The notes: generated from the sequence alone by a model not told the origin. Positions 9,382 to 23,586 are shown, counted from the first letter of the stretch. The stretch: DNA of 64,000 nt from Nocardioides dokdonensis FR1436 (GCF_001653335.1 NZ_CP015079.1:248001-312000), one strand, 5' to 3'. Numbers and translations: made by a program.

Positions 9382-10395
9382 CTACCGCGGGTCGGCGTCG
9401 TACGCCGCGAGCACCCGGTCGGCGGCGACCGTGGCGGGCAGGTCGCCGGCCAGGACCGCGGCCCGGATCTCCTCGCGGACCCCGCGGACCCCCGGTGAGA
9501 GACGCAGCCGCTGCTCGAGCTCGTCGCGCACCATCGCCCAGGTGAAGTCGAGCTGCTGCTCGGCCCGCTTCCCGGCGAGCCCGTCGGCCCCGAGGTGCTC
9601 GCGGTGGGCCACCACCCGGTCCCACAGGTCGTCGACGCCGACGTCCTCGAGGCCCGAGCAGGTGACCACGGGCGGTGCCCACTCCCCCTTGCCGCGCACC
9701 ATCCGCATCGCGCCCGCCAGGTCGCGGGCCGCGACCCGGGCCTCCTGGGCGCGGTCGCCGTCGGCCTTGTTGACCGCGATCACGTCGGCGATCTCCAGGA
9801 TGCCCTTCTTGATGCCCTGGAGCTGGTCGCCGGTGCGGGCGAGGGTGAGGAACAGGAAGGTGTCGACCATGCCGGCGACGGTGATCTCGGACTGCCCGAC
9901 GCCGACGGTCTCCACGAGGATGACGTCGTAGCCGGCGGCCTCGAGCACGGCCATCGCCTGCACGGTGGCGCGCGCGACACCGCCCAGCGTGCCCGCCGAC
10001 GGCGAGGGCCGCACGAAGGCGTGGGGATCGGTGGCCAGGCGACCCATCCGGGTCTTGTCGCCCAGCACCGAGCCACCGGTGCGGACGCTGGACGGGTCGA
10101 CCGCCAGCACCCCGACCCGGTGGCCCTGGGCGGTCAACCGGCTCCCGAGGGACTCGATGAAGGTGGACTTGCCGACCCCGGGCACGCCCGAGATCCCGAC
10201 CCGCACGACCTCGGCGCCGCCGGAGTCGTCGCTCAGGGCCGTCAGCAGCTCCCGCGCCTGGAGCCGGTGCTGGGGCTTCGAGGACTCGACGAGGGTGATG
10301 GCCTGCGAGACCGCCGCCCGGCGTCGCTGCCGGATGCCCTCGACGAGCATCGCGACGCGATCCTCCGGGCCGGGCGCGTCCCCGAGTCCCGACAC
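9382..10395 (-). CDS. meaB: Methylmalonyl-CoA mutase-associated GTPase MeaB
   Basis: 337-aa G3E P-loop GTPase that guards cofactor loading and protects adenosylcobalamin-dependent methylmalonyl-CoA mutase. Walker A GVPGVGKST at 70-78; LAVDPSS and GDKTRM follow (switch regions), ETVGVGQSE is the Walker B/switch III region, and NKAD gives guanine specificity. The start is 5 nt after the mutB stop, so it is the third gene of a mutA-mutB-meaB operon, which supports the MeaB assignment over the paralogous ArgK name. Confidence 0.95.
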   Translation of the reverse strand: MSGLGDAPGPEDRVAMLVEGIRQRRRAAVSQAITLVESSKPQHRLQARELLTALSDDSGGAEVVRVGISGVPGVGKSTFIESLGSRLTAQGHRVGVLAVDPSSVRTGGSVLGDKTRMGRLATDPHAFVRPSPSAGTLGGVARATVQAMAVLEAAGYDVILVETVGVGQSEITVAGMVDTFLFLTLARTGDQLQGIKKGILEIADVIAVNKADGDRAQEARVAARDLAGAMRMVRGKGEWAPPVVTCSGLEDVGVDDLWDRVVAHREHLGADGLAGKRAEQQLDFTWAMVRDELEQRLRLSPGVRGVREEIRAAVLAGDLPATVAADRVLAAYDADPR

Positions 10396-10400
10396 GTGGC

Positions 10401-12578
10401 TCAGTGCCCGAGCTGCTCGCGCAGCTTGGCCAGCAGCGACAGCGCCGACTGCGCGATGACGGTGCCGGGCAGGAAGACCTCGGCGGCACCCATCTCGAGC
10501 AGGGTCGAGACGTCGTCGGGCGGGATCACGCCACCGATCACGACCATGATGTCGGGTCGGCCCTGCTCGGCGAGCGCGGTGCGCAGCGCCGGCAGCAGCG
10601 TGAGGTGGCCCGCGGCCAGCGAGCTGACCCCGACGATGTGCACGTCGGCGTCGACCGCCTGCTGGGCGACCTCCTCGGGGGTGGAGAACAGCGGCCCCAC
10701 GTCGACGTCGAAGCCCATGTCGGCGAATGCGGACACGATGACCTTCTGGCCGCGGTCGTGACCGTCCTGGCCCATCTTCGCGACCAGGATGCGCGGACGG
10801 CGCCCCTCGGCCTCCTCGAAGGCCTCGGTGGCCGCCAGCACCTCGGTGACCTTGCTGCCGCCCTCACCGGCGCTGGCGGACTCGTCGCGGAACACGCCGC
10901 TGATCGTACGGATGACGGCCTGGTGGCGCCCGTAGACCTTCTCGAGCGCGTCCGAGATCTCCCCGACGGTCGCCTTGGCACGGGCCGCGTCGACGGCCAG
11001 CGCGAGCAGGTTGCCCTCCAGGGAGCCCTGGCGCGGGCCGTGCTCGGCCGAGCGCGTCAGCGCCTCGAGGCTGGTGCGCACCGCCTCGTCGTCGCGCTCG
11101 GCGCGCAGGCGCTCCAGCTTGGCGATCTGCTGGCGGTAGACGTCGTCGTTGTCGACGCGCAGCACGTCGAGCTTGTCCTCCGCGGCGAGGCGGTAGGTGT
11201 TGACGCCGATCAGCTTCTGCGACCCCGAGTCCAGGCGGGCCTGGGTGCGCGCGGCCGCCTCCTCGATGCGCATCTTCGGGATGCCCTGCTCGATGGCCTT
11301 GGCCATGCCGCCGGCCGCCTCGGCCTCCTGGATGTGGGCCCAGGCGCGCTCGGCGAGGTCGTGGGTCAGCCGCTCGACGTAGTACGAGCCGGCCCACGGG
11401 TCGATGGTGCCGGTGGTGCCGCTCTCCTGCTGCAGCAGCAGCTGGGTGTTGCGGGCGATGCGGGCCGAGAAGTCGGTCGGCAGCGCGATCGCCTCGTCGA
11501 GGGCGTTGGTGTGCAGCGACTGCGTGTGGCCCTGGGTGGAGGCCATCGCCTCGATGCAGGTGCGCCCGACGTTGTTGTAGACGTCCTGCGCGGTCAGGCT
11601 CCAGCCCGACGTCTGCGAGTGGGTGCGCAGCGAGAGCGACTTGGGGTTCTGCGGGTCGAACTGGCGCACCAGCCGCGCCCACAGCGCCCGGGCCGCGCGC
11701 ATCTTGGCGACCTCCATGTAGAAGTTCATCCCGATGGCCCAGAAGAACGAGAGCCGCGGGGCGAACTGGTCGATGCTCATCCCGGTCTCGAGGCCGGCAC
11801 GGATGTACTCGACGCCGTCGGCCAGCGTGTAGGCCAGCTCGAGGTCGTTCGTCGCCCCGGCCTCCTGGATGTGGTAGCCGGAGATCGAGATGGAGTTGAA
11901 GCGGGGCATCTTCGCGGCGGTGTAGCTGAAGATGTCGGAGATGATCCGCATCGACGGCGCCGGCGGGTAGATGTAGGTGTTGCGGACCATGAACTCCTTG
12001 AGGATGTCGTTCTGGATGGTCCCCGCGAGCTGCTCGGGCGCCACCCCCTGCTCCTCGGCGGCTGCGATGTAGAGCGCCAGCACCGGCAGCACGGCGCCGT
12101 TCATGGTCATCGAGACCGACATCTTGTCCAGCGGGATGCCGTCGAAGAGCTGGCGGGCGTCGTAGATCGAGTCGATCGCGACGCCGGCCATCCCGACGTC
12201 CCCGCGCACCCGCGGGTGGTCGGAGTCGTAGCCGCGGTGGGTGGCCAGGTCGAAGGCGACCGAGAGGCCCTTCTGACCGGCCGCGAGGTTGCGCCGGTAG
12301 AACGCGTTGGACTCCTCGGCGGTCGAGAATCCGGCGTACTGGCGCACCGTCCACGGCTGGGTCGTGTACATCGTCGGGTAGGGCCCGCGCAGGAACGGGC
12401 TCAGGCCGGGGAGGGTGTCGAGCGCGTCGAGGCCGGCGATGTCCTCGGGGCCGTACGACGGCTGGACGTCGATGCCCTCGGGGGCGCTCCAGACCTGGCC
12501 GCCGGTGGGCGCGGGGACGGGCGCGGCGCCGCCGTCACCGACGAGCGGGAGACCGGAGAAGCTGGACGGGACGGTCAC
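10401..12578 (-). CDS. mutB: Methylmalonyl-CoA mutase large (alpha) subunit
   Basis: 725-aa catalytic subunit isomerising methylmalonyl-CoA and succinyl-CoA with adenosylcobalamin, linking propionyl-CoA to the TCA cycle. N-terminal TIM barrel carries the substrate region [20 protein letters not shown]; the C-terminal B12 domain has DGHDRGQK, where the His around residue 605 is the lower cobalt ligand (DxHxxG). GTG start at 12578 overlaps the mutA stop (GTGA). Length is normal. The reading frame stays open upstream of this GTG through mutA, but that part is a shadow. Confidence 0.96.
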   Translation of the reverse strand: MTVPSSFSGLPLVGDGGAAPVPAPTGGQVWSAPEGIDVQPSYGPEDIAGLDALDTLPGLSPFLRGPYPTMYTTQPWTVRQYAGFSTAEESNAFYRRNLAAGQKGLSVAFDLATHRGYDSDHPRVRGDVGMAGVAIDSIYDARQLFDGIPLDKMSVSMTMNGAVLPVLALYIAAAEEQGVAPEQLAGTIQNDILKEFMVRNTYIYPPAPSMRIISDIFSYTAAKMPRFNSISISGYHIQEAGATNDLELAYTLADGVEYIRAGLETGMSIDQFAPRLSFFWAIGMNFYMEVAKMRAARALWARLVRQFDPQNPKSLSLRTHSQTSGWSLTAQDVYNNVGRTCIEAMASTQGHTQSLHTNALDEAIALPTDFSARIARNTQLLLQQESGTTGTIDPWAGSYYVERLTHDLAERAWAHIQEAEAAGGMAKAIEQGIPKMRIEEAAARTQARLDSGSQKLIGVNTYRLAAEDKLDVLRVDNDDVYRQQIAKLERLRAERDDEAVRTSLEALTRSAEHGPRQGSLEGNLLALAVDAARAKATVGEISDALEKVYGRHQAVIRTISGVFRDESASAGEGGSKVTEVLAATEAFEEAEGRRPRILVAKMGQDGHDRGQKVIVSAFADMGFDVDVGPLFSTPEEVAQQAVDADVHIVGVSSLAAGHLTLLPALRTALAEQGRPDIMVVIGGVIPPDDVSTLLEMGAAEVFLPGTVIAQSALSLLAKLREQLGH

Positions 12579-14338
12579 TGGAGGGCCTTCCGGGTGCGGG
12601 TGAGGAACGCGAGGGCGTCGAGGCCCGTCGCGCAGGAGTCGTCGGACCACTCGCGGGCCTTGCCGGCCACCACCACGTGGGTGGCGCCCGCGGCGCGCAG
12701 CGCCTCGGCCGCGGCCTGGCCCCACTCGTCGTACGTCGCGTCGGCACCGGCCAGGCAGACGACGCGCTGACCGCTGTGGACGGCCACGACGTCGTCGGGG
12801 CCGCTGGTGGGTCCGGCCACGTCGACGGCCACGCCGCCGGCCGCGAGCAGGTTGGTCGCGAAGGTGGCCCGGGCGGTGTGTGCCGCCACCGGACCGAGGG
12901 TGGCCAGGAAGACCGGGGCCGCGGGCGGCTCGTCCCGCAGCGCCTCGAAGGCCTCGCCGTAGGAGCGCACGCCCTGCCAGCCGTCGTACGGCTCGCGCTC
13001 GGGCAGCGTCTCGCCCAGGTTCGGGAACTCGGTCAGCCCGGTCAACGGGCGCTCCCGGGTGGCGACCTGCTGGTCGCGCCGCGCGACGACGCCGGCCACC
13101 ATCTCCTCGAGCGCCGACTCGTCGGGGCCCTCGGGAGTGTCGAGGCGACCCAGCACCTCCCAGGCGGCCAGGGCCAGGTCGTCGGTGAGCTTCTCGACCG
13201 CGTAGGAGCCGCCCGCGGGGTCGGCCACGTGCGCGACGTGCGACTCGTCGATGAGCAGGTGCGAGGTGTTGCGCGCGATCCGGCGACCGAAGACGTCCGG
13301 GCGCCCGAGCGGGGCGTCGAAGGGCAGCACGGTCACGGAGTCGGCACCGCCGACACCGGCGGCGAACGCGGCCACGGTGGTGCGCAGCATGTTGACCCAG
13401 GGGTCGTAGCGGCTCATCATCGGCCGGCTCGTCACGGCGTGCACCCGCTGCGGCTCGGCGCCGACGCCGGTGGTGGCGCCGCTGAGCTGGAGGACGCGCG
13501 CCCAGAGGCGACGTGCGGCGCGCAGCTTGGCGATGGAGGCGAACTGCTCGTCGGTCACGGCGTAGCGCAGCTCGACGAGGCCGGCGGCCTCGTCGACGCT
13601 CATCCCGGCGGCGGTCAGCACGCGCAGCACGCGGGCCGCCGCGGCCATCGACCAGCCGAGCTCCTGGGCGTCGGAGGCGCCGCGGTCGTGGACCCGGGTG
13701 CCGTCGACCACGACGCCGAGCAGGCCGCGCTCCAGCGCGAGCCGGGCGACTGCGACGAGATCGGCGTCGGTGGCCGTGGCGCTGGCGCCCAGGTTGGTGC
13801 CGGCGGCCAGCCCGGTCCCGCCGGCGTGGGCGAGGAACGCCTCCGCCACGGCGACCGGGGCGCTGGGCGCGTCGAGGACCACGGGCGCGAGGTCGAGCAG
13901 CACGCCCTCGAGGAGCACGGCCAGGTCGGTGCCGGCGTCGGCCTCGAGCCACACCGAGGTCACTCCCCCGTCGAGGTCGACGAGCAGCGCCTCGTTGCCG
14001 AGCTTCTCCGGGCCGGCCGCGAGGTGGGCGCGCACGTCCCAGTCGCCGCTGCGGGCCGGGCGACCGGCCGTGACGAGGTCGTCGAGCAGGCTGCGCGTGC
14101 CGAGCGGGGCGACGGGGATGTCGTCGAGCGTCGTCCGGGTCAGCTTGTCCCACACGAGGGAGTCGGCGTCCTCGTCGCTCATCCGGCGCGACTTGCGCAG
14201 CACCGCAGCCGTCGCGCTCTCCCAGTCGCTCAGCTGCCAGTCGTCGTCCGGGCCGGACAGCTCCAGCGAGCCCTGCTCCGGCTCGAGGCCGGTCGGCTCG
14301 TCGAGCCCGCCCTCCACGGCACCTTCGGGTGTGGTCAT
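12575..14338 (-). CDS. mutA: Methylmalonyl-CoA mutase small (beta) subunit
   Basis: 587-aa structural partner of MutB. It shares the barrel fold (ATG start at 14338, [23 protein letters not shown] and the [16 protein letters not shown] region) but its C-terminal domain lacks the DxHxxG cobalamin motif, as expected for the non-catalytic chain. First gene of the mutA-mutB-meaB operon. Its promoter lies in the 100 nt between 14338 and the inverted repeat at 14436. No cobalamin riboswitch is visible there. Confidence 0.94.
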   Translation of the reverse strand: MTTPEGAVEGGLDEPTGLEPEQGSLELSGPDDDWQLSDWESATAAVLRKSRRMSDEDADSLVWDKLTRTTLDDIPVAPLGTRSLLDDLVTAGRPARSGDWDVRAHLAAGPEKLGNEALLVDLDGGVTSVWLEADAGTDLAVLLEGVLLDLAPVVLDAPSAPVAVAEAFLAHAGGTGLAAGTNLGASATATDADLVAVARLALERGLLGVVVDGTRVHDRGASDAQELGWSMAAAARVLRVLTAAGMSVDEAAGLVELRYAVTDEQFASIAKLRAARRLWARVLQLSGATTGVGAEPQRVHAVTSRPMMSRYDPWVNMLRTTVAAFAAGVGGADSVTVLPFDAPLGRPDVFGRRIARNTSHLLIDESHVAHVADPAGGSYAVEKLTDDLALAAWEVLGRLDTPEGPDESALEEMVAGVVARRDQQVATRERPLTGLTEFPNLGETLPEREPYDGWQGVRSYGEAFEALRDEPPAAPVFLATLGPVAAHTARATFATNLLAAGGVAVDVAGPTSGPDDVVAVHSGQRVVCLAGADATYDEWGQAAAEALRAAGATHVVVAGKAREWSDDSCATGLDALAFLTRTRKALQ

Positions 14339-14435
14339 GGTGCGAACCCTAGGAGGCTCGCTGGTCAGCGGCCACACAGTGTGATGTTTTCGGACATCTC
14401 GCCCACCGGGAGCCGGCCCTGACCGGCCCGACACA

Positions 14436-14522
14436 GAGTGGTCACCCACGACACCTGGGCACCACCCTTCCCTGTCGGCAGTGACCACTGTGTCAGCGGC
14501 GCCGACCCCCGTGCTGGACCAC
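14436..14522 (+). repeat. Insert A, left arm of an 87-bp inverted repeat
   Basis: This arm matches the reverse complement of 15222-15308 over 87 nt with 15 mismatches by my count. The gene-proximal 44 nt differ at only two or three positions; most mismatches cluster in the middle (about positions 21-37 of the arm). The arm also folds on itself: GTGGTCACccACGACA pairs imperfectly with TGTCGgCAGTGACCAC, and the variable stretch is the loop of that hairpin. It lies about 100 nt upstream of mutA. Confidence 0.85.
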
Positions 14523-14558
14523 GCAGGTGGCCCACTCGACCCGCAGCAGGCTGGGCGG

Positions 14559-15251
14559 ATGGAACAAGCGAGTCCTGGCGAGCCGACTCCGGTGCTCGAC
14601 GTGCGACTCGGCCGGGTTCGGGAGCGCGAGTGGGTGCGGATCGGTCGCGGCGTCCACCAGCGTCGCGACAGCGACGTCGAGCACCTGGACCTGCGCGCCT
14701 GGCAGCTCGTGCTGCCGCCGCTGCCCGAGGAAACGCCGGTGTTCGTGGCCATGCCGCGCACCGGCCCGCGGGTGCGGCGTCGCGAGCTGGTGGTGACCAG
14801 GCACCCGGTCGCGCCGGCGTACGTCGAGGTGTCGGGACTGCGGGTGACCCGGGACGAGATCCGGCTCGCTGCGCGACGTCGGCGAGGGGCGCCGCGGTTG
14901 CTCGAGGCCCTGCAGCTGTCCGACGCCGCGTCGGAGTCTGCGTGGGAGAGCGTCCTGCGGGTGCTGCACCACGTCTGCGAGGTGCCCGTGGTGGCTCAGC
15001 ACGAGGTGCACGACGAGCTCGGGGTCTTCGTGGCCCGCGGTGACCTGTGGATCGTCGGCTGGCGGCGCAACGGCTACACCTCCGGCGACGTGCTGCACCG
15101 TGCCGTGGGGATCCTGCGCGACGCCGACGAGGCCCTGGGCCGGACGCACGATCCCAGCCGGGTCCGGGCGTGGCACGAGCTGTTGCGTGGCTCCTTGTTC
15201 AGTGCGGCCGGGACGCGGGCGGTGGTCCGGCACTGGGGTCGGCGCCGCTGA
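14559..15251 (+). CDS. DUF559/AbiEi-like family protein, internally shortened (insert A)
   Basis: 230 aa from the ATG at 14559 (an in-frame GTG at 14481 would lie inside the repeat arm). It resembles actinobacterial AbiEi-antitoxin-like/DUF559 proteins: basic N-terminal half (RIGRGVHQRRDSD, LRAWQLVLPP) and C-terminal ESVLRVLHHVCEVPVVAQHEVHD, DLWIVG and GYTSGDVLHRAVGILRDADEALG. From memory of the family, about three in-frame segments are missing: after LVLPP, after LRVT, and after DLWIVG, the last being where the EYDG...H nuclease-like core should be. So it is probably catalytically dead. The 3' end lies inside the right repeat arm. No partner toxin gene is adjacent. Function unknown. Confidence 0.62.
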   Translation: MEQASPGEPTPVLDVRLGRVREREWVRIGRGVHQRRDSDVEHLDLRAWQLVLPPLPEETPVFVAMPRTGPRVRRRELVVTRHPVAPAYVEVSGLRVTRDEIRLAARRRRGAPRLLEALQLSDAASESAWESVLRVLHHVCEVPVVAQHEVHDELGVFVARGDLWIVGWRRNGYTSGDVLHRAVGILRDADEALGRTHDPSRVRAWHELLRGSLFSAAGTRAVVRHWGRRR

Positions 15252-15308
15252 CACAGTGGTCACTGACGACACGGCAACAGGCGTCCCCGTTGTCGTAGGT
15301 GACCACTC
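15222..15308 (-). repeat. Insert A, right arm of an 87-bp inverted repeat
   Basis: Reverse-complement partner of 14436-14522. It overlaps the last ~30 nt and stop codon of the DUF559-like gene, and has the same internal hairpin (GTGGTCACctACGACA against TGTCGTCAGTGACCAC) with a different loop sequence. Conserved stems with diverged loops suggest the structure itself is maintained. Confidence 0.85.
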
Positions 15309-15341
15309 GACGCCGGGCACTGAGTCGGACGCGGCGGCGGG

Positions 15342-15356
15342 TTAGGCTACCCTCAC
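15342..15356 (+). promoter_or_regulatory. Possible iron-box (DtxR/IdeR-type) upstream of sdhC
   Basis: TTAGGCTACCCTCAC, 31 nt before the proposed sdhC start, resembles one half to three quarters of the actinobacterial DtxR/IdeR consensus (TTAGGTTAGGCTAACCTAA). Iron control of an Fe-S/haem enzyme would be sensible, but the match is partial and unaided by experiment. Confidence 0.35.
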
Positions 15357-15386
15357 TTCTAGGGCGTTAAGGGGCCCGAGGGGGAT

Positions 15387-16139
15387 ATGTCACATGCCCG
15401 GGGGCAAAACGATGGCCGTCCGGGAGGTAACCTCACCTCCGTGGCAACCCCGACTCTCGTCAGAGGAGCGCGCGCGTCGCGCTCGACGATCACCCTGAAG
15501 ATCCTGATGGCCGGCAGCGGAGCGCTGTTCATCCTGTATGTGCTCCTGCACATGTACGGGAACCTCAAAGCCTTCGCCGGACACGACGCGTTCAACGAGT
15601 ACGCCGAGCACCTGAGGGAGCTGGGCGAGCCGCTGCTCCCCTACAGCGGCTTCCTGTGGCTGTTCCGGGCGCTGCTCATCATCGCGCTCGTGGTGCACGT
15701 GGTCTCTGCGGTCGTGCTGTGGAAGCGCGCCCAGGCGGCGCGCCCGGTGAAGTACGAGGTGAACAAGTACAAGCACTCCTCGCTCTCCTCGCGCACCATG
15801 CGCTGGGGCGGGGTGACGATCCTGCTGTTCCTGGTCTGGCACCTGCTGAACTTCACCATCGGCAAGGTCAACCCGACCGGCGGCGCCACCACGGACCCGT
15901 ACAACCTCATGGTCGACACCTTCGGCCTGTGGTGGATGACGCTCATCTACCTCGTGGCGATGCTCGCCCTGGGCATGCACCTGCACCACGGCACGTTCAG
16001 CGCCGCCCAGACCCTCGGCTGGACCAGCACCGCTGCGGCCCGCACCCGGGCCCGGGCGCTCGGCTGGGTGCTGGCGGTCGTGGTCGCCGGCGGCTTCTCG
16101 CTGGTGCCCCTCTTCACGCTCTTCGGCGTCATCGACTAA
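15387..16139 (+). CDS. sdhC: Succinate dehydrogenase cytochrome b subunit (SdhC, b558 family)
   Basis: 250-aa membrane anchor of succinate:quinone oxidoreductase with five hydrophobic segments, the single-polypeptide anchor type that needs no SdhD. Histidines in [27 protein letters not shown] and MHLHHG are candidate haem b ligands. The start is uncertain: ATG at 15387 (G-rich sequence only 2 nt away) or GTG at 15441, 13 nt after GGGAGG; the first ~18 residues are not conserved-looking. First gene of sdhCAB, 14 nt before sdhA. Confidence 0.92.
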   Translation: MSHARGQNDGRPGGNLTSVATPTLVRGARASRSTITLKILMAGSGALFILYVLLHMYGNLKAFAGHDAFNEYAEHLRELGEPLLPYSGFLWLFRALLIIALVVHVVSAVVLWKRAQAARPVKYEVNKYKHSSLSSRTMRWGGVTILLFLVWHLLNFTIGKVNPTGGATTDPYNLMVDTFGLWWMTLIYLVAMLALGMHLHHGTFSAAQTLGWTSTAAARTRARALGWVLAVVVAGGFSLVPLFTLFGVID

Positions 16140-16153
16140 GGGAGATCGACTCA

Positions 16154-18177
<2,024 letters not shown>

Positions 18178-18181
<4 letters not shown>

Positions 18182-18921
18182 ACCTCACCCTCAAGATCTG
18201 GCGTCAGAAGGACGCCCAGTCTGCCGGCGCGATGCAGTCGTACTCCGTCGCCGACATCTCCGAGGACATGTCGTTCCTCGAGATGCTCGACACGCTCAAC
18301 GAGCAGCTCAACGAGCAGGGCGAGGAGCCGATCGCCTTCGACCACGACTGCCGTGAGGGCATCTGCGGCTCGTGCGACCTGATGATCGACGGCCAGGCAC
18401 ACGGCCCCGAGGTCACCACCACGTGCCAGCTGCACATGCGCTCGTTCGAGGACGGCCAGACGATCACCATCGAGCCGTGGCGCGCCAACGCGTTCCCGGT
18501 CGTGAAGGACCTGATCGTCGACCGCTCGGCGTTCGACCGGATCATCCAGGCCGGCGGCTACGTCTCGGTCAACACCGGCTCCGCGCCGGAGGCCAACTCG
18601 GTGCCGGCACCGCGCGACAAGGCCATGCGCGCCTTCAACGTCGCCACGTGCATCGGTTGCGGCGCCTGCGTCGCGGCCTGCCCGAACGGTTCGGCGTCGC
18701 TGTTCCTCGGCGCCAAGATCACCCACCTCGGTGAGCTGCCGCAGGGTCAGCCGGAGCGGATGGGCCGGGTGGCCAGCATGGTCGCGCAGCACGACCACGA
18801 GGGCTTCGGCGGCTGCACCAACATCGGTGAGTGCACCGGCGCCTGCCCCAAGGAGATCCCGCTCGACGTGATCTCCCAGCTCAACAAGGACCTGCGCGAC
18901 TCGCTGCGCGCCGGCTTCTGA
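18178..18921 (+). CDS. sdhB: Succinate dehydrogenase iron-sulfur subunit
   Basis: 247-aa electron-transfer subunit. Three cluster-binding motifs are visible in order: [15 protein letters not shown] plus a later Cys for [2Fe-2S], [14 protein letters not shown], and [16 protein letters not shown] for the [4Fe-4S]/[3Fe-4S] clusters. GTG start at 18178 overlaps the sdhA stop. A strong hairpin follows 34 nt after the stop codon. Confidence 0.96.
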
Positions 18922-18955
18922 TCCGTACGGCGCCCGCACCCGGCTGCTGATCCTG

Positions 18956-18998
18956 ACGCCCCGTCGGCGCGACCTCACCGGTCGCGGCGGCGGGGCGT
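18956..18998 (+). terminator. Bidirectional terminator between sdhB and the YihY-like gene
   Basis: 19-bp stem, two mismatches, 5-nt loop: ACGCCCCGTCGGCGCGACC pairs with GGTCGCGGCGGCGGGGCGT. It lies between convergent stop codons. No U-tract, as is usual in high-GC actinomycetes. Confidence 0.75.
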
Positions 18999-19006
18999 TC
19001 GGCGTC

Positions 19007-20080
19007 TCAGGACTCGGGTCGCCCGCCGAGGCGGCGCACCACGGCGACCAGCGCCAGCACAGCGGCGCCACCGGCAGCGAACGGCACGGCCGCGCCCCGC
19101 CCGGCGGCAGCGGGCTGGTGCGGTTGCACGGCCCCGACCGGGTCCGAGCCGGCGTCCGCACCGCTGGGCAGCGGCGGACCCTGGACGAGCGCGGGCTCGT
19201 CGTCGGGGCGCAGCGCACGGGCCTCCGGCGCGGTGTGCGCGAAGGCCGCGGCGTACAGCACCACCCGGCTGAAGTAGTTGATCCACACCACGAGGACCAG
19301 TGCGATGCCGAAGGCCTGGAAGGCGGGCTGGCCCTGGGTCGAGGCGATCAGCTTGCCGGAGACCTGCTTGAGCACCTCGAAGAGGACCGCGCCCAGGAGC
19401 GAGGCCCTGACCAGGGAGATCCGGGGGGCGACGGGCTCCCCCAGCAACCGGAACATCGTGAAGAACAGCAGGGCGTTGGCTGCGAGGCCCAGGACGACCG
19501 TGACCAGCGTGACCAGCCAGGAGAGCTCGTCGTCGAGGCCCACCCAGCCCAGCAGCTCGGTGGAGAACGACGCCACCAGGCCGGTGAGCGCCACGGCCAC
19601 CAGCAGGGTCAGACCGATGACCACCAGGGTCAGCAGGTCGCGCACCTTGCCCATCACGAAGTTGGGGATCCGCTGTTCCGGCGGCTCGAAGACCGCCACC
19701 AGGGCGGTGCGCAGGGCCGAGATCCACCCCAGCCCGGCGTACAGCACCCCGGCGAAGCCGGCGATCCCGGCCAGCCCGCTGAACGTGCGGAAGTCCGCGA
19801 GCTGCAGCTGCCCGTCGCCCGAGCCGATCATGCCCGGGAACAGCGAGGCGATCGCCTCCGTGAGCGTCTGGTTGGCGTCCGGGTAGACGTTGGACACCAC
19901 GCCGACCGCGAAGAACGCCAGGGCCAGCACCGGGAAGAACGACAGGAACGCGAAGTAGGTGACCGCGCCCGCCTGCTGGCTGGCCTTCGCCTCGCCGTAG
20001 CGCTCCTGCATCCGCACCAGGTGGTCGATGAAGGGCCGGCGCTCACGGATCTCGGTGAGGCGCTCCTTGAGGGATGCCAC
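19007..20080 (-). CDS. YihY/virulence factor BrkB family membrane protein
   Basis: 357-aa inner-membrane protein. GTG at 20080 is chosen as start because GGAG lies 5 nt upstream and the homologous N-terminus (VASLKERL...) begins there; a longer open frame upstream overlaps the next gene. About six hydrophobic segments follow; QQAGAVTYFAFLSFFPVLAL is the family hallmark (AFxxxLSLFPLL). The C-terminus is a Pro/Ala-rich tail followed by a final hydrophobic span. Biochemical role of YihY proteins is unsettled. Adjacent to the 2H-phosphoesterase gene with 2 nt between them. Confidence 0.88.
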   Translation of the reverse strand: MASLKERLTEIRERRPFIDHLVRMQERYGEAKASQQAGAVTYFAFLSFFPVLALAFFAVGVVSNVYPDANQTLTEAIASLFPGMIGSGDGQLQLADFRTFSGLAGIAGFAGVLYAGLGWISALRTALVAVFEPPEQRIPNFVMGKVRDLLTLVVIGLTLLVAVALTGLVASFSTELLGWVGLDDELSWLVTLVTVVLGLAANALLFFTMFRLLGEPVAPRISLVRASLLGAVLFEVLKQVSGKLIASTQGQPAFQAFGIALVLVVWINYFSRVVLYAAAFAHTAPEARALRPDDEPALVQGPPLPSGADAGSDPVGAVQPHQPAAAGRGAAVPFAAGGAAVLALVAVVRRLGGRPES

Positions 20081-20082
20081 TG

Positions 20083-22351
<2,269 letters not shown>

Positions 22352-22355
22352 GGGT

Positions 22356-23558
22356 TCAGTCGTCCAGGAGGTGGGCGCGGTGCGCCAGCACCAGGACGCC
22401 GAGCCCGGCGACGGCCAGGGCCACGCCGACGACGAGCGGCGCGCGCAGGCCGTAGCCGGCCGCGATGACGAGCCCGCCGAGCCAGGCGCCGAGGGCGTTG
22501 CCCATGTTGAGGCTGGCGTGGCTCATCGCCGCACCGAGGGTCTGGGCCTGCCCGGCGGCGTCCATCAACCGGGCCATGAAGCCCAGTGCCAGCACCGAGC
22601 CGATGACGGTGACCGAGAACGCCGCGACCAGCGCCCACCAGCCGGTGGGGGCCAGCACGTAGTAGAGCGCCAGGGCCAGGGCGAGCCCGACCGACGCCCC
22701 GCGCAGCGAGGTCTCGATCGACCAGTCGATGAGGGGGCCGGCGACGGTGTTGCCGACCACCATGCCCACGCCCAGCACCAGCAGGAAGACCGCGACCGCG
22801 GACTCCCCCAGCCCACCGACGTCGGTGGTCAGCGGGGCGATGTAGGAGACCAGGGCGAACATCCCGCCGAAGCCGATCGCGCCGGCCACGACGGCGTACC
22901 AGAGCTGCGGGCGGCGCAGCGCCGCGAGCTCGCGGCGACCGGTCGCCTCGGTGTCGCCGGGGGTGCTGGGCACGAAGAGCAGGATGAGCACGACGGTGAG
23001 GACCGAGACCAGTCCGACGGCGACGTACGCCGCCCGCCAGCCCAGCGCCTGGCCGAGCAGGGTCGCTGCCGGGACGCCGACGACGTTGGCGACCGGGATG
23101 CCCATCATCACCAGCGCGAGCGCCCGTCCACGACGCTCCGGGCTGACCATGCTCGAGGCGATCAGCGCCGAGACACCGAAGTACGCGCCGTGCGGCAGCC
23201 CGTCGAGGAAGCGCACGAAGGCGAGCAGGCCGTAGTGCGAGATCGCGGCGCTGAGCAGGTTGAGGACCCCGTAGGCGAGCATCAGCCAGATCAGCAGCGC
23301 GCGCCGGGGCATCCGGGCGCCGAGCGCCGCGATCGTCGGCGCACCGACGACCACGCCGAGGGCGTAGGCCGAGATCAGGTGCCCGGCCTCGGGGATGCTC
23401 ACCGCCACGCCGTCGGCGATCTGCGGGAGCAGGCCCATGGTCACGAACTCGGTCGTGCCGATCGCGAAGCCCCCCGTCGCCAGGGCGACCACGGCCAGCA
23501 GGAAGCGGGCGCGGCTGGTCGGGGCGAGGGCCGGGGTGGCCTCGGTCAGGGAAGTCAT
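22356..23558 (-). CDS. MFS transporter, DHA1/AraJ-like efflux permease
   Basis: 400-aa membrane protein with twelve predicted spans. Start at ATG 23558 (MTSLTEATPALAPTSR, then the first span TGGFAIGTTEFVTMGLLPQIA, typical of arabinose-efflux/chloramphenicol-type DHA1 proteins). RFLDGLPHGAYFGV and the loop between spans 2 and 3 (GARMPRRALL) match the MFS motif A region. Exported compound not predictable. An open frame upstream of the start runs into the next gene and is not coding. Confidence 0.88.
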   Translation of the reverse strand: MTSLTEATPALAPTSRARFLLAVVALATGGFAIGTTEFVTMGLLPQIADGVAVSIPEAGHLISAYALGVVVGAPTIAALGARMPRRALLIWLMLAYGVLNLLSAAISHYGLLAFVRFLDGLPHGAYFGVSALIASSMVSPERRGRALALVMMGIPVANVVGVPAATLLGQALGWRAAYVAVGLVSVLTVVLILLFVPSTPGDTEATGRRELAALRRPQLWYAVVAGAIGFGGMFALVSYIAPLTTDVGGLGESAVAVFLLVLGVGMVVGNTVAGPLIDWSIETSLRGASVGLALALALYYVLAPTGWWALVAAFSVTVIGSVLALGFMARLMDAAGQAQTLGAAMSHASLNMGNALGAWLGGLVIAAGYGLRAPLVVGVALAVAGLGVLVLAHRAHLLDD

Positions 23559-23586
23559 CGACTGTCGAACATCACCCCGGGGGCCG

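Noticed and set aside
10404-12770. Long plus-strand open frame opposite mutB
   Set aside because: Antisense shadow of a confirmed gene with no recognisable domain.
14339-14435. Cobalamin riboswitch upstream of mutA
   Set aside because: No B12-box-like sequence or suitable fold, and the region is only ~100 nt.
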